Part shown: in pieces, positions 1-6,952 of the stretch
How positions within the stretch are numbered: the stretch's first letter is position 1
How the letters are laid out: every line of letters begins with the position of its first letter
Made by a program: the position numbers and the translations under genes
Assembly (NCBI GenBank): GCA_051746985.1
Contig: JBNJFP010000047.1
Coordinates: 1-18,955 of the forward strand
Origin: Fodinibius sp051746985
GTDB taxonomy: Bacteria; Bacteroidota; Rhodothermia; Balneolales; Balneolaceae
Direction of reading: 5' to 3'
DNA length: 18,955 nt
The notes under the pieces: generated by a model
Database searches by the model: none
What the model was told of the DNA's origin: nothing
The model's input: the letters and a program-made list of their open reading frames with translations, nothing else

Positions 1-100
1 TTAAGAGCGGCCTAATAGTAAACTCCTTTAGAAAACACCTCGAAATGGATTAAATATTTTAACCAAAAGCATTTTATATGCTTTTTAAAACGTAATTCTA

Positions 101-193
101 TATAATTGCATTAAATTAATCGCTTTTAACCAGGGTTAGGATTAGTTGCACGGCGATGAAGGAAAACTTCATCAACCCTTCTGTTCAGAACAG
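101..193 (+). promoter_or_regulatory. Putative promoter and structured leader of the ECF sigma gene
   Basis: No convincing gene lies in bases 1-228. A perfect TATAAT sits at 101-106 but has no good -35 element 17 bases upstream. Downstream, GATGAAG (155-161) and CTTCATC (167-173) form a perfect 7-bp stem with a GAAAA loop, and GGGTT (133-137) can pair with AACCC (174-178) as an outer stem with a 17-base left bulge. Next comes CTGTTC-A-GAACAG (181-193), a 13-base dyad 35 bases before the ATG. Together these look like a folded 5' leader or an operator. A weaker AT-rich hairpin, AAAAGCAT/ATGCTTTT (65-85), could end an upstream transcript. The repeats are seen directly; any role is inferred. Confidence 0.35.
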
Positions 194-228
194 CTAATTA
201 ATCATCTACCTAAAACAGGTCCCCGCTT

Positions 229-804
229 ATGGACCAACAATCTGAGATTACGCAGTTACTAATACAGCTCAATAAGGGAAAGAATGTGTATGACCAACTC
301 TATCCCATGGTGTATAACGAACTTCGGAAGCTGGCCTATATGCGGATGAGCTGGGAAGCTACCGATCATACCTTTTCAAAAACCGAGCTGGTTCATGAGG
401 CTTACATGAAAATGGTTAATCAAAATGAGTCGGACTTCAGCGATCGCAGCCACTTTCTTGCTATTGCCTCGCGCTGTATGAGACAAATTCTCATCGACCA
501 TGCACGAAAGAAAAAGGCCCAGAAGCGAGGCGGGAACAAAAAAGATGCCACCTATATTGATGAGCTTTTCGATGCAAATCAGCAGAAATCCGATGAGCTG
601 ATCAACATAGATGAGGCGCTGGACCGGTTGGCCCAGTTAAATAAGCGACTCAGTGATGTGGTGGAAATGCGATTTTTTGGGGAGATGACTATCGAGGAAA
701 CAGCGGAAGCTTTGGGAGTCTCTAAAAGTACTGTAAAGCGGGAATGGGTTAAAGCACGCGGTTGGCTCTATAAAGAACTAAAGGGAAGGTTTGAAATTTC
801 CTGA
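229..804 (+). CDS. ECF-type RNA polymerase sigma factor (kinase-associated ECF group)
   Basis: This 191-residue protein has a sigma-70 region 2 (about residues 20-95) and region 4 (about 130-185). Region 4 carries the helix-turn-helix around MTIEETAEALGVSKSTVKRE (153-172). It resembles the ECF subgroup often annotated as TIGR02999. It would direct RNA polymerase to a small set of promoters. Where many ECF factors have an acidic DAED-like motif in region 2.2, this one reads SKTELVHEAY (50-59), so the acidic patch is largely missing and a Thr (T52) sits there. The next gene, 86 bases on, encodes a Ser/Thr kinase. No anti-sigma gene is visible, so control by phosphorylation is a reasonable inference. 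An AGG lies about 10 bases before the ATG, a modest ribosome site. Confidence 0.93.
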   Translation: MDQQSEITQLLIQLNKGKNVYDQLYPMVYNELRKLAYMRMSWEATDHTFSKTELVHEAYMKMVNQNESDFSDRSHFLAIASRCMRQILIDHARKKKAQKRGGNKKDATYIDELFDANQQKSDELINIDEALDRLAQLNKRLSDVVEMRFFGEMTIEETAEALGVSKSTVKREWVKARGWLYKELKGRFEIS

Positions 805-810
805 CCCTTT

Positions 811-839
811 TTGATTCAGGATTACGCATTTTATATAAA
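811..839 (+). promoter_or_regulatory. Putative sigma-70-type promoter for the kinase gene
   Basis: TTGATT (811-816) and TATAAA (834-839) are separated by exactly 17 bases, matching the housekeeping consensus at 4 of 6 and 5 of 6 positions. The element lies in the short gap between the sigma-factor stop and the kinase start, which would give a leader of about 45 bases. It suggests the kinase can be made independently of the sigma gene. AT-rich gaps produce such matches by chance, so this remains a candidate. Confidence 0.4.
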
Positions 840-890
840 ACCAGCTTACAAAAAAATTTTACTCATAAATGAGAGGATAACCATTGTACT

Positions 891-3722
891 ATGGCCGATC
901 CAAACTGGGAGAAAATAGAGACTATCATTGATGAAGCACTAACGCTGCCTGAAAAAGAGCGCCGTGCTTTTATCGATCGCCAATGCAAAGGCGATAATGA
1001 CCTTAAATCAGAAGTGACCCTTCTGCTGGAGTCAATTTCTGATTCCGAGGGTTGGCTTGAAAAGCCCGGCGAATACAAGGATGATTTCTATCGGGATATT
1101 AAAAAAACTCCCGGCGCCAGCCTGATAGGCAAACAGGTTGGATCTTACCTAATTAAAGAACTGCTGGGCGAAGGAGGCATGGGTCAGGTATTTCTGGCAG
1201 AACGAGCCGACGGCGTGTTTGAGCACCAGGTAGCGCTAAAAGTGCTTCGCGAGGGGATGGATACCAGACAAAACATCCGGCGTTTCCAACAGGAACAACA
1301 AATTTTGGCCGGACTTAACCACCCAAATATTGCCGGCATTCTGGACGGTGGGGTGATGGGAAACGGTCTTCCCTACCTTATTATGGAGTATGTCGAAGGT
1401 GTACCGATTGATGAATACTGCAAACACCATCGCTGTACCTTTAACGACCGGTTAACACTTTTTGAATCCGTATGCAGGGCTGTTCAGCATGCCCACAACA
1501 ACCTGATTATCCATCGTGACCTTAAGCCGGGTAATATTTTGGTGGACGGGAAGGGGAACGTCAAGATTCTGGATTTTGGTATAGCCAAACTCCTCGATAA
1601 TGAGGATTCCAACGAGTCTTGGCTCCGCACACGCACCGGAGCCCGCCTGCTTACCCTCAGTTACGCCGCCCCCGAGCAAATTGCTGGCCATCCTGTTACC
1701 ACCGGAGTGGACAATTACGCTCTCGGCACACTCCTTTATAAGTTGCTTGTGGGTGTACATCCCTTTGATAAGGAGGGAAAGTCAATTTCGGAAATGGAGG
1801 AACAAATTCTCAATACGGATCCACCCAAACCGGCACACCGCTTTCAAAATCTTCCGTCCGAAAAACAGGAAGAACTCGCTCGGCAAATGCAATCAACGCC
1901 TTCCGGGATTGCAGATATATTACAAGATGATGTGGGAGCCATCATCCAAAAAAATCTGCGCAAAGAACCTGAAGCCCGATACAGCTCTCCAAACGAGTTG
2001 CTGGAAGACCTGAGGCGGTTTGAGAAAGGGATGCCGGTTATTGCTCGGGAAGATACGGTTCGCTACCACCTGACAAAGTTTGTAAAACGTCATAAGGCAG
2101 GAATAGCCACAGCAGTTATTGCCGTATTGATGTTACTTGGATTTGGCTTTTTCTACACCTATAAAATTACCAAAGAACGCAACCAGGCACAGTTTGAAGC
2201 GCAGAAATCGGAACAGGTTATTCAATTTTTAACCGGCCTGTTTGACGCTAACCGACCCAGCCAGGCACGGGGCGATACGTTGACGGCCATGCAACTTCTC
2301 CGCACTGGTACGGATCAAATTGAAACCATGGATCAGCAACCCGAAGTCCAGGCATCACTGCTACGAGTTATGGGAGATGTGTATCGTATTATGGGTGACT
2401 ATACCATAGCCGAAGAATTACTGGGCAGGGCTTGGGAAAACCAGCAGGACCTTTTAGAATCTGACCACATCGAAATCGCCAAAACAGCCGAAGGCGTGGC
2501 TCAGCTCAAATTCTATACCGGTGATTATCAGACTTCAGATTCCCTGTTCCGAATGGCTAAGGATTTATATGAACAGAAGTACGATCCTCCACACGAAGCC
2601 ATTGCCCGGAGTACGGCCAACCATGCTGAGCTATTAGAAGAAACAGGAGAACTCGATGAAGCCGAAATCCTATATCAACAGGCCTTGAGCACATTTAGAG
2701 AACTTTATGGAGATGAACATAACCAAATTGCCAATGTGCTGAATAATCTTGCAATCGTCTATGAAAAACAAGGAAGGCTTGACGAGTCGGCAGAGTATTA
2801 CCAAAGATCAATAGACATGGATACAGCAATCGATCCGGACGCTTACAATAACAACCCGAGGGTCATAACTTCGATGCATAATCTGGCCATGGTATATCAC
2901 GAAAAAGGTGACCTTGAGGAAGCTCTTGAACTAATGGAAGATGCCCTTGCTACCAGAAAAAAACTCTATGGAAATGACCACACATTTGTAGCCTCGAGCT
3001 TGAACGGCATGGCCTTAATACAGCGTGATCTTGGGAATTACCAGCACTCGGAAACCTTGTACAGAGAAGCATTAAAGATTTTGAGATCAAATTATGGTGA
3101 TGATCACCTTCATGTTAATATTAACCTGTTGAATCTCGGAAATATTCTTGTTTCCCGGGAAAAATACCAAGAAGCCGATAGCTTATTCCAGACTGTCTTA
3201 TCAAATCTTTCAGAGCTTTTGGGAGAAGAACACACCATATATGGCATTACGCATAATCATTTCGGGGAGTCTTTGCTGGAACAGAAAAAATTTGAGGAGT
3301 CTCTTAAGCATTACCGGCAGGCACTATCCATTTTTGAACAAAATGTTTCCTCCGACCATCCCCGCCTCGGTGATACGATGTTTGGATTTGGCAGCAACTA
3401 TTTAAGCATGAATGATCCTGCGAAGGCCGAACCATATCTCACCAAAGCGCTGGATATTTTTAAGGAAAGCCGGGGAATTGGTCAACAAAAGACTATTGAC
3501 ACGTATATGGCCCTTGGCAGGGCTCTGGATAAACAGAAAAAATATGCCCAGGCCGAACCTATTTACCTTGAAGGCTTTGAGGCAATGATTGATAAAAAGG
3601 GAATTGAGGACAATGAAACTCAAAAGGCATTCAAAAATATCCTGAATATGTATGAAAAATGGGAACAGCCTGAGAAAATAGATTCCCTGAAAGATAACTA
3701 TCAGATTTTGTCCAATTTTTGA
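891..3722 (+). CDS. Transmembrane Ser/Thr protein kinase with C-terminal TPR domain
   Basis: A 943-residue Pkn2-type kinase. After an N-terminal segment (1-84), the kinase domain (about 85-380) keeps all key motifs: glycine loop GEGGMGQV (93-100), ATP-binding K117, helix-C E135, catalytic HRDLKPGN (208-215; D210, N215), DFG (228-230) and APE (260-262). It should therefore be active. One hydrophobic segment (about 402-424) predicts a cytoplasmic kinase and a periplasmic tail. The tail (about 480-930) is a run of TPR units of about 42 residues, of the kinesin-light-chain/TPR_12 kind, and likely senses a protein or peptide. The sigma-factor gene directly upstream is the obvious substrate candidate. 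A GAGAGG lies at 871-876, rather far (14 bases) from the ATG; a CTCAT-AA-ATGAG dyad (862-873) overlaps it. No clear terminator follows, only the repeat cluster. Confidence 0.95.
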   Translation: MADPNWEKIETIIDEALTLPEKERRAFIDRQCKGDNDLKSEVTLLLESISDSEGWLEKPGEYKDDFYRDIKKTPGASLIGKQVGSYLIKELLGEGGMGQVFLAERADGVFEHQVALKVLREGMDTRQNIRRFQQEQQILAGLNHPNIAGILDGGVMGNGLPYLIMEYVEGVPIDEYCKHHRCTFNDRLTLFESVCRAVQHAHNNLIIHRDLKPGNILVDGKGNVKILDFGIAKLLDNEDSNESWLRTRTGARLLTLSYAAPEQIAGHPVTTGVDNYALGTLLYKLLVGVHPFDKEGKSISEMEEQILNTDPPKPAHRFQNLPSEKQEELARQMQSTPSGIADILQDDVGAIIQKNLRKEPEARYSSPNELLEDLRRFEKGMPVIAREDTVRYHLTKFVKRHKAGIATAVIAVLMLLGFGFFYTYKITKERNQAQFEAQKSEQVIQFLTGLFDANRPSQARGDTLTAMQLLRTGTDQIETMDQQPEVQASLLRVMGDVYRIMGDYTIAEELLGRAWENQQDLLESDHIEIAKTAEGVAQLKFYTGDYQTSDSLFRMAKDLYEQKYDPPHEAIARSTANHAELLEETGELDEAEILYQQALSTFRELYGDEHNQIANVLNNLAIVYEKQGRLDESAEYYQRSIDMDTAIDPDAYNNNPRVITSMHNLAMVYHEKGDLEEALELMEDALATRKKLYGNDHTFVASSLNGMALIQRDLGNYQHSETLYREALKILRSNYGDDHLHVNINLLNLGNILVSREKYQEADSLFQTVLSNLSELLGEEHTIYGITHNHFGESLLEQKKFEESLKHYRQALSIFEQNVSSDHPRLGDTMFGFGSNYLSMNDPAKAEPYLTKALDIFKESRGIGQQKTIDTYMALGRALDKQKKYAQAEPIYLEGFEAMIDKKGIEDNETQKAFKNILNMYEKWEQPEKIDSLKDNYQILSNF

Positions 3723-3764
3723 AAGATCGGGGAAGAGCTCTTTTTCTTACTCACTTACAGATCT

Positions 3765-3926
3765 TGTACACCGACTATATCATAAAGTCATATATCGACT
3801 GCTTATAACAGCAGTACATCACTGATGTAATGGTGTACGATACGACTATATCATGATAAACGATAGGGCGTATCACGATGTACGATACAGTGTGTCGTAT
3901 TGAACGATACGACTATGTAACACACC
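3765..3926. repeat. Cluster of degenerate direct and inverted repeats between convergent genes
   Basis: The 269-base gap between two converging genes holds a dense set of related short repeats. Direct repeats: ACGATACGACTAT at 3837-3849 and 3904-3916; GACTATATCAT at 3773-3783 and 3844-3854; TGTACGATAC at 3834-3843 and 3879-3888. Inverted repeats: GTACACC (3766-3772) with GGTGTAC (3832-3838), enclosing ACTGCT/AGCAGT (3798-3803, 3810-3815) and TACATCA-C-TGATGTA (3815-3829); TATCATGATA (3849-3858); GTCGTAT/ATACGAC (3894-3900, 3907-3913), framed by GTGTGT (3890-3895) and ACACAC (3920-3925). The first unit matches the second apart from a 2-base indel. It has no coding look. It may be a REP/BIME-like element, a decayed miniature transposon, a structured 3' end or a protein-binding array. 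Confidence 0.6.
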
Positions 3927-3991
3927 TTTACAGGTAGAGGTTAGGTATAATAGGTCGTTGATAAGGTGAGAAAAGAAAGATTTATCACGTT

Positions 3992-5971
3992 TTACTTAGC
4001 CGCTGGCTCCGAAAACGACCACTCGCGTAATTGTGAAAGCTTTAGCTGGTCCAACAGCTCGTCGTAGCGTGGATCGGCTTTTACCTCATCCCATACAGGA
4101 TCGGAAAAGATAAAGTATAACTCCCCAATGTTATCTTCAGCGGCACGTTGCAAATGGAAAAAAACCTCATCATACTTCCGCATACCCAAATAAGCCAAAG
4201 CGATGTCAACGGAAGAAGCCATATATAAGTCATCAGCATCACCAATTTGTAATGCCTCTACCATATGGTCAGCCATTTCAGTCATCCCAAGACGGGCAGT
4301 TACATAAATTAAATGAGGAATGTTTTTTTGCTCTCGTGATACCAGGTTCTGAAAAGCCTCAAATTCCTGATGGGCTTTTTTCAGCTTTTGCATGGCCACC
4401 AGCGTCCATCCCTTACCTTCTGCAGCTGCTAAAAATGAGGAGTCCAACTCAAGCGTGTAATTATATTGCTCCAGTGCATCCGAAAATCTATACAAATTAT
4501 TATATGCCCGGCCTAACTCCGCATTATATAAAAGGCTGGTAGGCTCTAACTTCAGCGTCCGTTCTATCCAGTGAAGGGCCGTTTCATTTTTGCCGATCAT
4601 GTTTAAGAAGCAAAAATAGTTATAGCATACTTCCGGATCGGTTGAATCGATATCATAGGCACGATCTAAAAGCACCCTTGCTTGTCGGTAATCCTGCCGA
4701 AGCAACAGTTCAGCCTTGGCTTTAAGTGCCATTGCCGTGGCAAACTGCGGGGCGATACTCAGTACGACATCAATATGCTCTTCGGCTTTTTTATATGCAC
4801 GCTGGGGCAGCATCTGTCCATATATCCCCAAAAAAAGAAAGCACTGGGCCAATGTTATTCTCGATTTTGAATTCGTGGGATCTTTCTCAATCGCTTTTAT
4901 AAAACATTTCATGGCCTTGCGAACGGAAGTGACCGAGTGCTTTTGTAGCTCAAACTTACCTTGCAGGTACTGCTCGTATGAGCCCTGTGAATTTACCTCC
5001 GCCGATATGGATGGTTCGGACTTTGTATGCTCGTAATCAAATCCCTTCTCAATTTTTTTCAATATTTGATGTGATATACCATCCTGAATTTCAAAGATAT
5101 CTTTCAGGTGATGCTCGAACGTTTCCGACCATAAATGAAAGCCGGCACCCGTTTCTATAAGTTGAGCCGTGACCCGAATTTTGTCTTTATTCTTGCGAAC
5201 ACTCCCTTCTAAAATATGGCTTACCATCAGCTGTTCGCCAATAGTACGAATATCCTCGTTGCGGCCCTTGAAAGCAAAAGCGGAAGTACGCGATGTCACA
5301 TCAAGCCCTTTAACTTTGGTAAGTCCATTAATAATTTCCTCAGTCAAGCCGTCGCTAAAATAATCAAAACTCACCTCATCACTCATATTCACAAAAGGCA
5401 GTACAGCAAGGCGGTCTCTAGTCCTACCGGTTTTTGCTTTAATTTCACGAGATGAGGGCGCATTTATTCCCTCATTGACAACCCCATAAATACTGAGAGG
5501 ATACTGTACATTTTTGAGCTCGAATTCGCCAAGCTTTTGAGTTTTTATCTCGGGATGGTTTTTAATCTCTTCGACCACCTTTTGCGACAAGAGAATGCCA
5601 CCTGAAATAGAAAGGGATTCAAGGCGCGATGCAATATTTACAGCATCGCCATATACATCTTCGTCATTAAAAGCGATATCTCCAATATGAATGCCAATAC
5701 GCAGCGGCAGATAGGGATCAGATAATGTTTGTTGGATTTGTATGCCGCACATCACAGCGTGGAAGGCACTGTTAAAAATCGTAAGTGCACCATCTCCATA
5801 ATAATGCAATACCTTGCCATCAAATGCAGCAACTTCTTCTTGCAGCACATTACGATGCCGCTCTTTTTGCGCATTTGCATGTTCTTCGTCTTCTTGCATC
5901 ATGGCCGTATAACCAACGATGTCGGTAAACATCACTGCTGCAAGTTGACGAGTAGTTTTACTACCCATCAT
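3992..5971 (-). CDS. Class III adenylate/guanylate cyclase-TolB-like-TPR protein
   Basis: A 659-residue protein with three parts. The class III cyclase domain (about 7-165) keeps both metal-binding Asp residues, D17 (FTDIVG) and D60 (YYGDG), and D105, N112 and R116 in DVYGDAVNIASR. The position normally held by the substrate-specifying Lys is His56 (VLHYYGDG). A TolB N-terminal/FlgO-like domain (about 186-310, starting LAVLPFVNMSD) follows, then TPR repeats (about 330-620). I see no signal peptide or membrane segment, so it is probably cytoplasmic. It likely makes a cyclic nucleotide under control of its TPR region, but the His substitution leaves substrate and activity open. Two Met codons open the frame (5971 or 5968); neither has a clear ribosome site. 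The tetR gene lies 146 bases upstream on the same strand. Confidence 0.9.
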   Translation of the reverse strand: MMGSKTTRQLAAVMFTDIVGYTAMMQEDEEHANAQKERHRNVLQEEVAAFDGKVLHYYGDGALTIFNSAFHAVMCGIQIQQTLSDPYLPLRIGIHIGDIAFNDEDVYGDAVNIASRLESLSISGGILLSQKVVEEIKNHPEIKTQKLGEFELKNVQYPLSIYGVVNEGINAPSSREIKAKTGRTRDRLAVLPFVNMSDEVSFDYFSDGLTEEIINGLTKVKGLDVTSRTSAFAFKGRNEDIRTIGEQLMVSHILEGSVRKNKDKIRVTAQLIETGAGFHLWSETFEHHLKDIFEIQDGISHQILKKIEKGFDYEHTKSEPSISAEVNSQGSYEQYLQGKFELQKHSVTSVRKAMKCFIKAIEKDPTNSKSRITLAQCFLFLGIYGQMLPQRAYKKAEEHIDVVLSIAPQFATAMALKAKAELLLRQDYRQARVLLDRAYDIDSTDPEVCYNYFCFLNMIGKNETALHWIERTLKLEPTSLLYNAELGRAYNNLYRFSDALEQYNYTLELDSSFLAAAEGKGWTLVAMQKLKKAHQEFEAFQNLVSREQKNIPHLIYVTARLGMTEMADHMVEALQIGDADDLYMASSVDIALAYLGMRKYDEVFFHLQRAAEDNIGELYFIFSDPVWDEVKADPRYDELLDQLKLSQLREWSFSEPAAK

Positions 5972-6117
5972 AGCCGTTTTTATTTCCGGTCCCGGGTAAA
6001 AGGATTTGGCCTGTTTCCCTCAAGACGCTTTGGAGTAATTAAAATACATAAACTGCTTTACAAATCTCCGTTAAAGTGTATTAATATTTTATTATTAAAC
6101 GCCCGTATTATATATCA

Positions 6118-6729
6118 TCAGGCCGTTAGCCAGTTTAAAATGGTATCTAATACAAGTCCCTTTCTTTTTTGGGGATTTAGTTCCCCGGCACCATCTCTTT
6201 GGTTGCCCAACAGCGATTGGTGCAGGGGTTGCGCCACTACAGGATAATAACACAGCGAAAATATATTTAGCAACAGATCAGTAACGCTTACTGCTGCCAC
6301 CTGGTAGTTCGATGCAGCCTCCTCCAGCTCTTCTTTAAGCGAGGTAACCTCCATACGAATTTGCTCTTCAAAAATGGGACCCAACCAATCAGACTTTCGC
6401 GCACTTTCAGTAATCACAAAAGCCAGCTCACGGGGATGATCCGCCGATTTCTGCAACGAATTCTCAATAAGCAGCTCAATTTTTTTAAACAGAGGAAGAT
6501 CACGATTCACAAGCTCATTAAGATCACCAAAAATACCCTCGACCGACTCTTTATAAACGTGCTCAAAAAGCTCTTTCTTGGTATTAAAATAATAGTGAAT
6601 CATCGCTTTGGTCACCCCAGTATCTTCGGAGATTACATGCAGCCTTGCCCCCTCAAAACCATTAGTCAAGAATTCACTACGTGCTGCCTCGATAATCTCT
6701 TCGCGTGTACTTTTGTCTTTTTTAGCCAT
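6118..6729 (-). CDS. TetR/AcrR family transcriptional regulator
   Basis: A 203-residue protein of standard TetR length. The N-terminal DNA-binding domain (about 8-55) contains REEIIEAARSEFLTNGFEG followed by the helix-turn-helix and the typical VTKAMIHYYFNTKKELF (39-55). The remainder is a helical ligand-binding and dimer domain without a recognisable ligand signature. Such proteins usually repress their own gene and neighbours until a small molecule binds. A perfect 16-bp palindrome lies 14 bases before its start codon. The targets beyond itself are unclear: candidates are the cyclase gene downstream on the same strand and the divergent nfeD-slipin operon. The RND pump, a common TetR target, is 4.5 kb away. 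Confidence 0.93.
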   Translation of the reverse strand: MAKKDKSTREEIIEAARSEFLTNGFEGARLHVISEDTGVTKAMIHYYFNTKKELFEHVYKESVEGIFGDLNELVNRDLPLFKKIELLIENSLQKSADHPRELAFVITESARKSDWLGPIFEEQIRMEVTSLKEELEEAASNYQVAAVSVTDLLLNIFSLCYYPVVAQPLHQSLLGNQRDGAGELNPQKRKGLVLDTILNWLTA

Positions 6730-6742
6730 GGAACTAAATAGT

Positions 6743-6776
6743 TAGTTAAATTTAACTACCTTAATCTAACCGACAA
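6743..6776 (-). promoter_or_regulatory. Putative tetR promoter with palindromic operator
   Basis: TAGTTAAATTTAACTA (6743-6758) is a perfect 16-bp palindrome. On the minus strand it overlaps a possible -10 (TAAATT, 6754-6749) placed 16 bases after a possible -35 (TTGTCG, 6776-6771). A dimeric repressor bound there would block transcription of tetR, which starts at 6729. TetR-family operators are commonly inverted repeats in this position. The palindrome is observed; its use by this protein is inferred. Confidence 0.55.
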
Positions 6777-6806
6777 CAAAAAGAACAGCAACCCATTTTT
6801 TAATCA

Positions 6807-6855
6807 AATGGTTAATGCTGGTAAGCTGATATTTAGCTTCGTTAAAATAACCATT
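6807..6855. repeat. Nested inverted repeats in the tetR-nfeD divergent gap
   Basis: AATGGTTA (6807-6814) is inverted as TAACCATT (6848-6855). Inside, AAGCT (6823-6827) is inverted as AGCTT (6835-6839). The spacers on both sides are 8 bases, so both pairs share one centre at about 6831. The element lies 98 bases before the nfeD-type gene. It may be an operator for a regulator of either divergent gene, or the dyads may be chance in AT-rich DNA. Confidence 0.3.
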
Positions 6856-6952
6856 AGTTTTGGGCTGCGAGACTTATCAATTTTCTCACTGCTGCTACAA
6901 TCAAAATAGAAACTGCTATTGTTTCAATGGTTCTTTTTGATAACTTTATGAT

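Noticed and set aside
65..86. Terminator of a gene upstream of the window
   Set aside because: The stem AAAAGCAT/ATGCTTTT has only two G-C pairs, so it would be weak, and no upstream gene can be seen.
181..193. LexA (SOS) box at CTGTTCAGAACAG
   Set aside because: The spacing is CTG-N7-CAG, not the CTG-N10-CAG of the proteobacterial box, and nothing else here points to SOS control. Kept only as a dyad.
3733..3742. AAGAGCTCTT palindrome followed by T as a terminator of the kinase gene
   Set aside because: It has no loop, so it cannot form a proper terminator hairpin.
3765..3926. CRISPR array
   Set aside because: The repeats are short, degenerate and unevenly spaced, with no constant spacer length and no cas genes.
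5729..6247. 172-codon plus-strand open frame across the cyclase start and the tetR end
   Set aside because: It covers the strongly supported minus-strand cyclase and TetR frames and the gap between them, and its product looks random with no motif.
6918..6948. Bacteroidota-type promoter (ATTG-N19-TAACTTTA) before the nfeD-type gene
   Set aside because: It fits the TTTG-N19-TAnnTTTG pattern only partly and would put the transcript start on the ATG itself.
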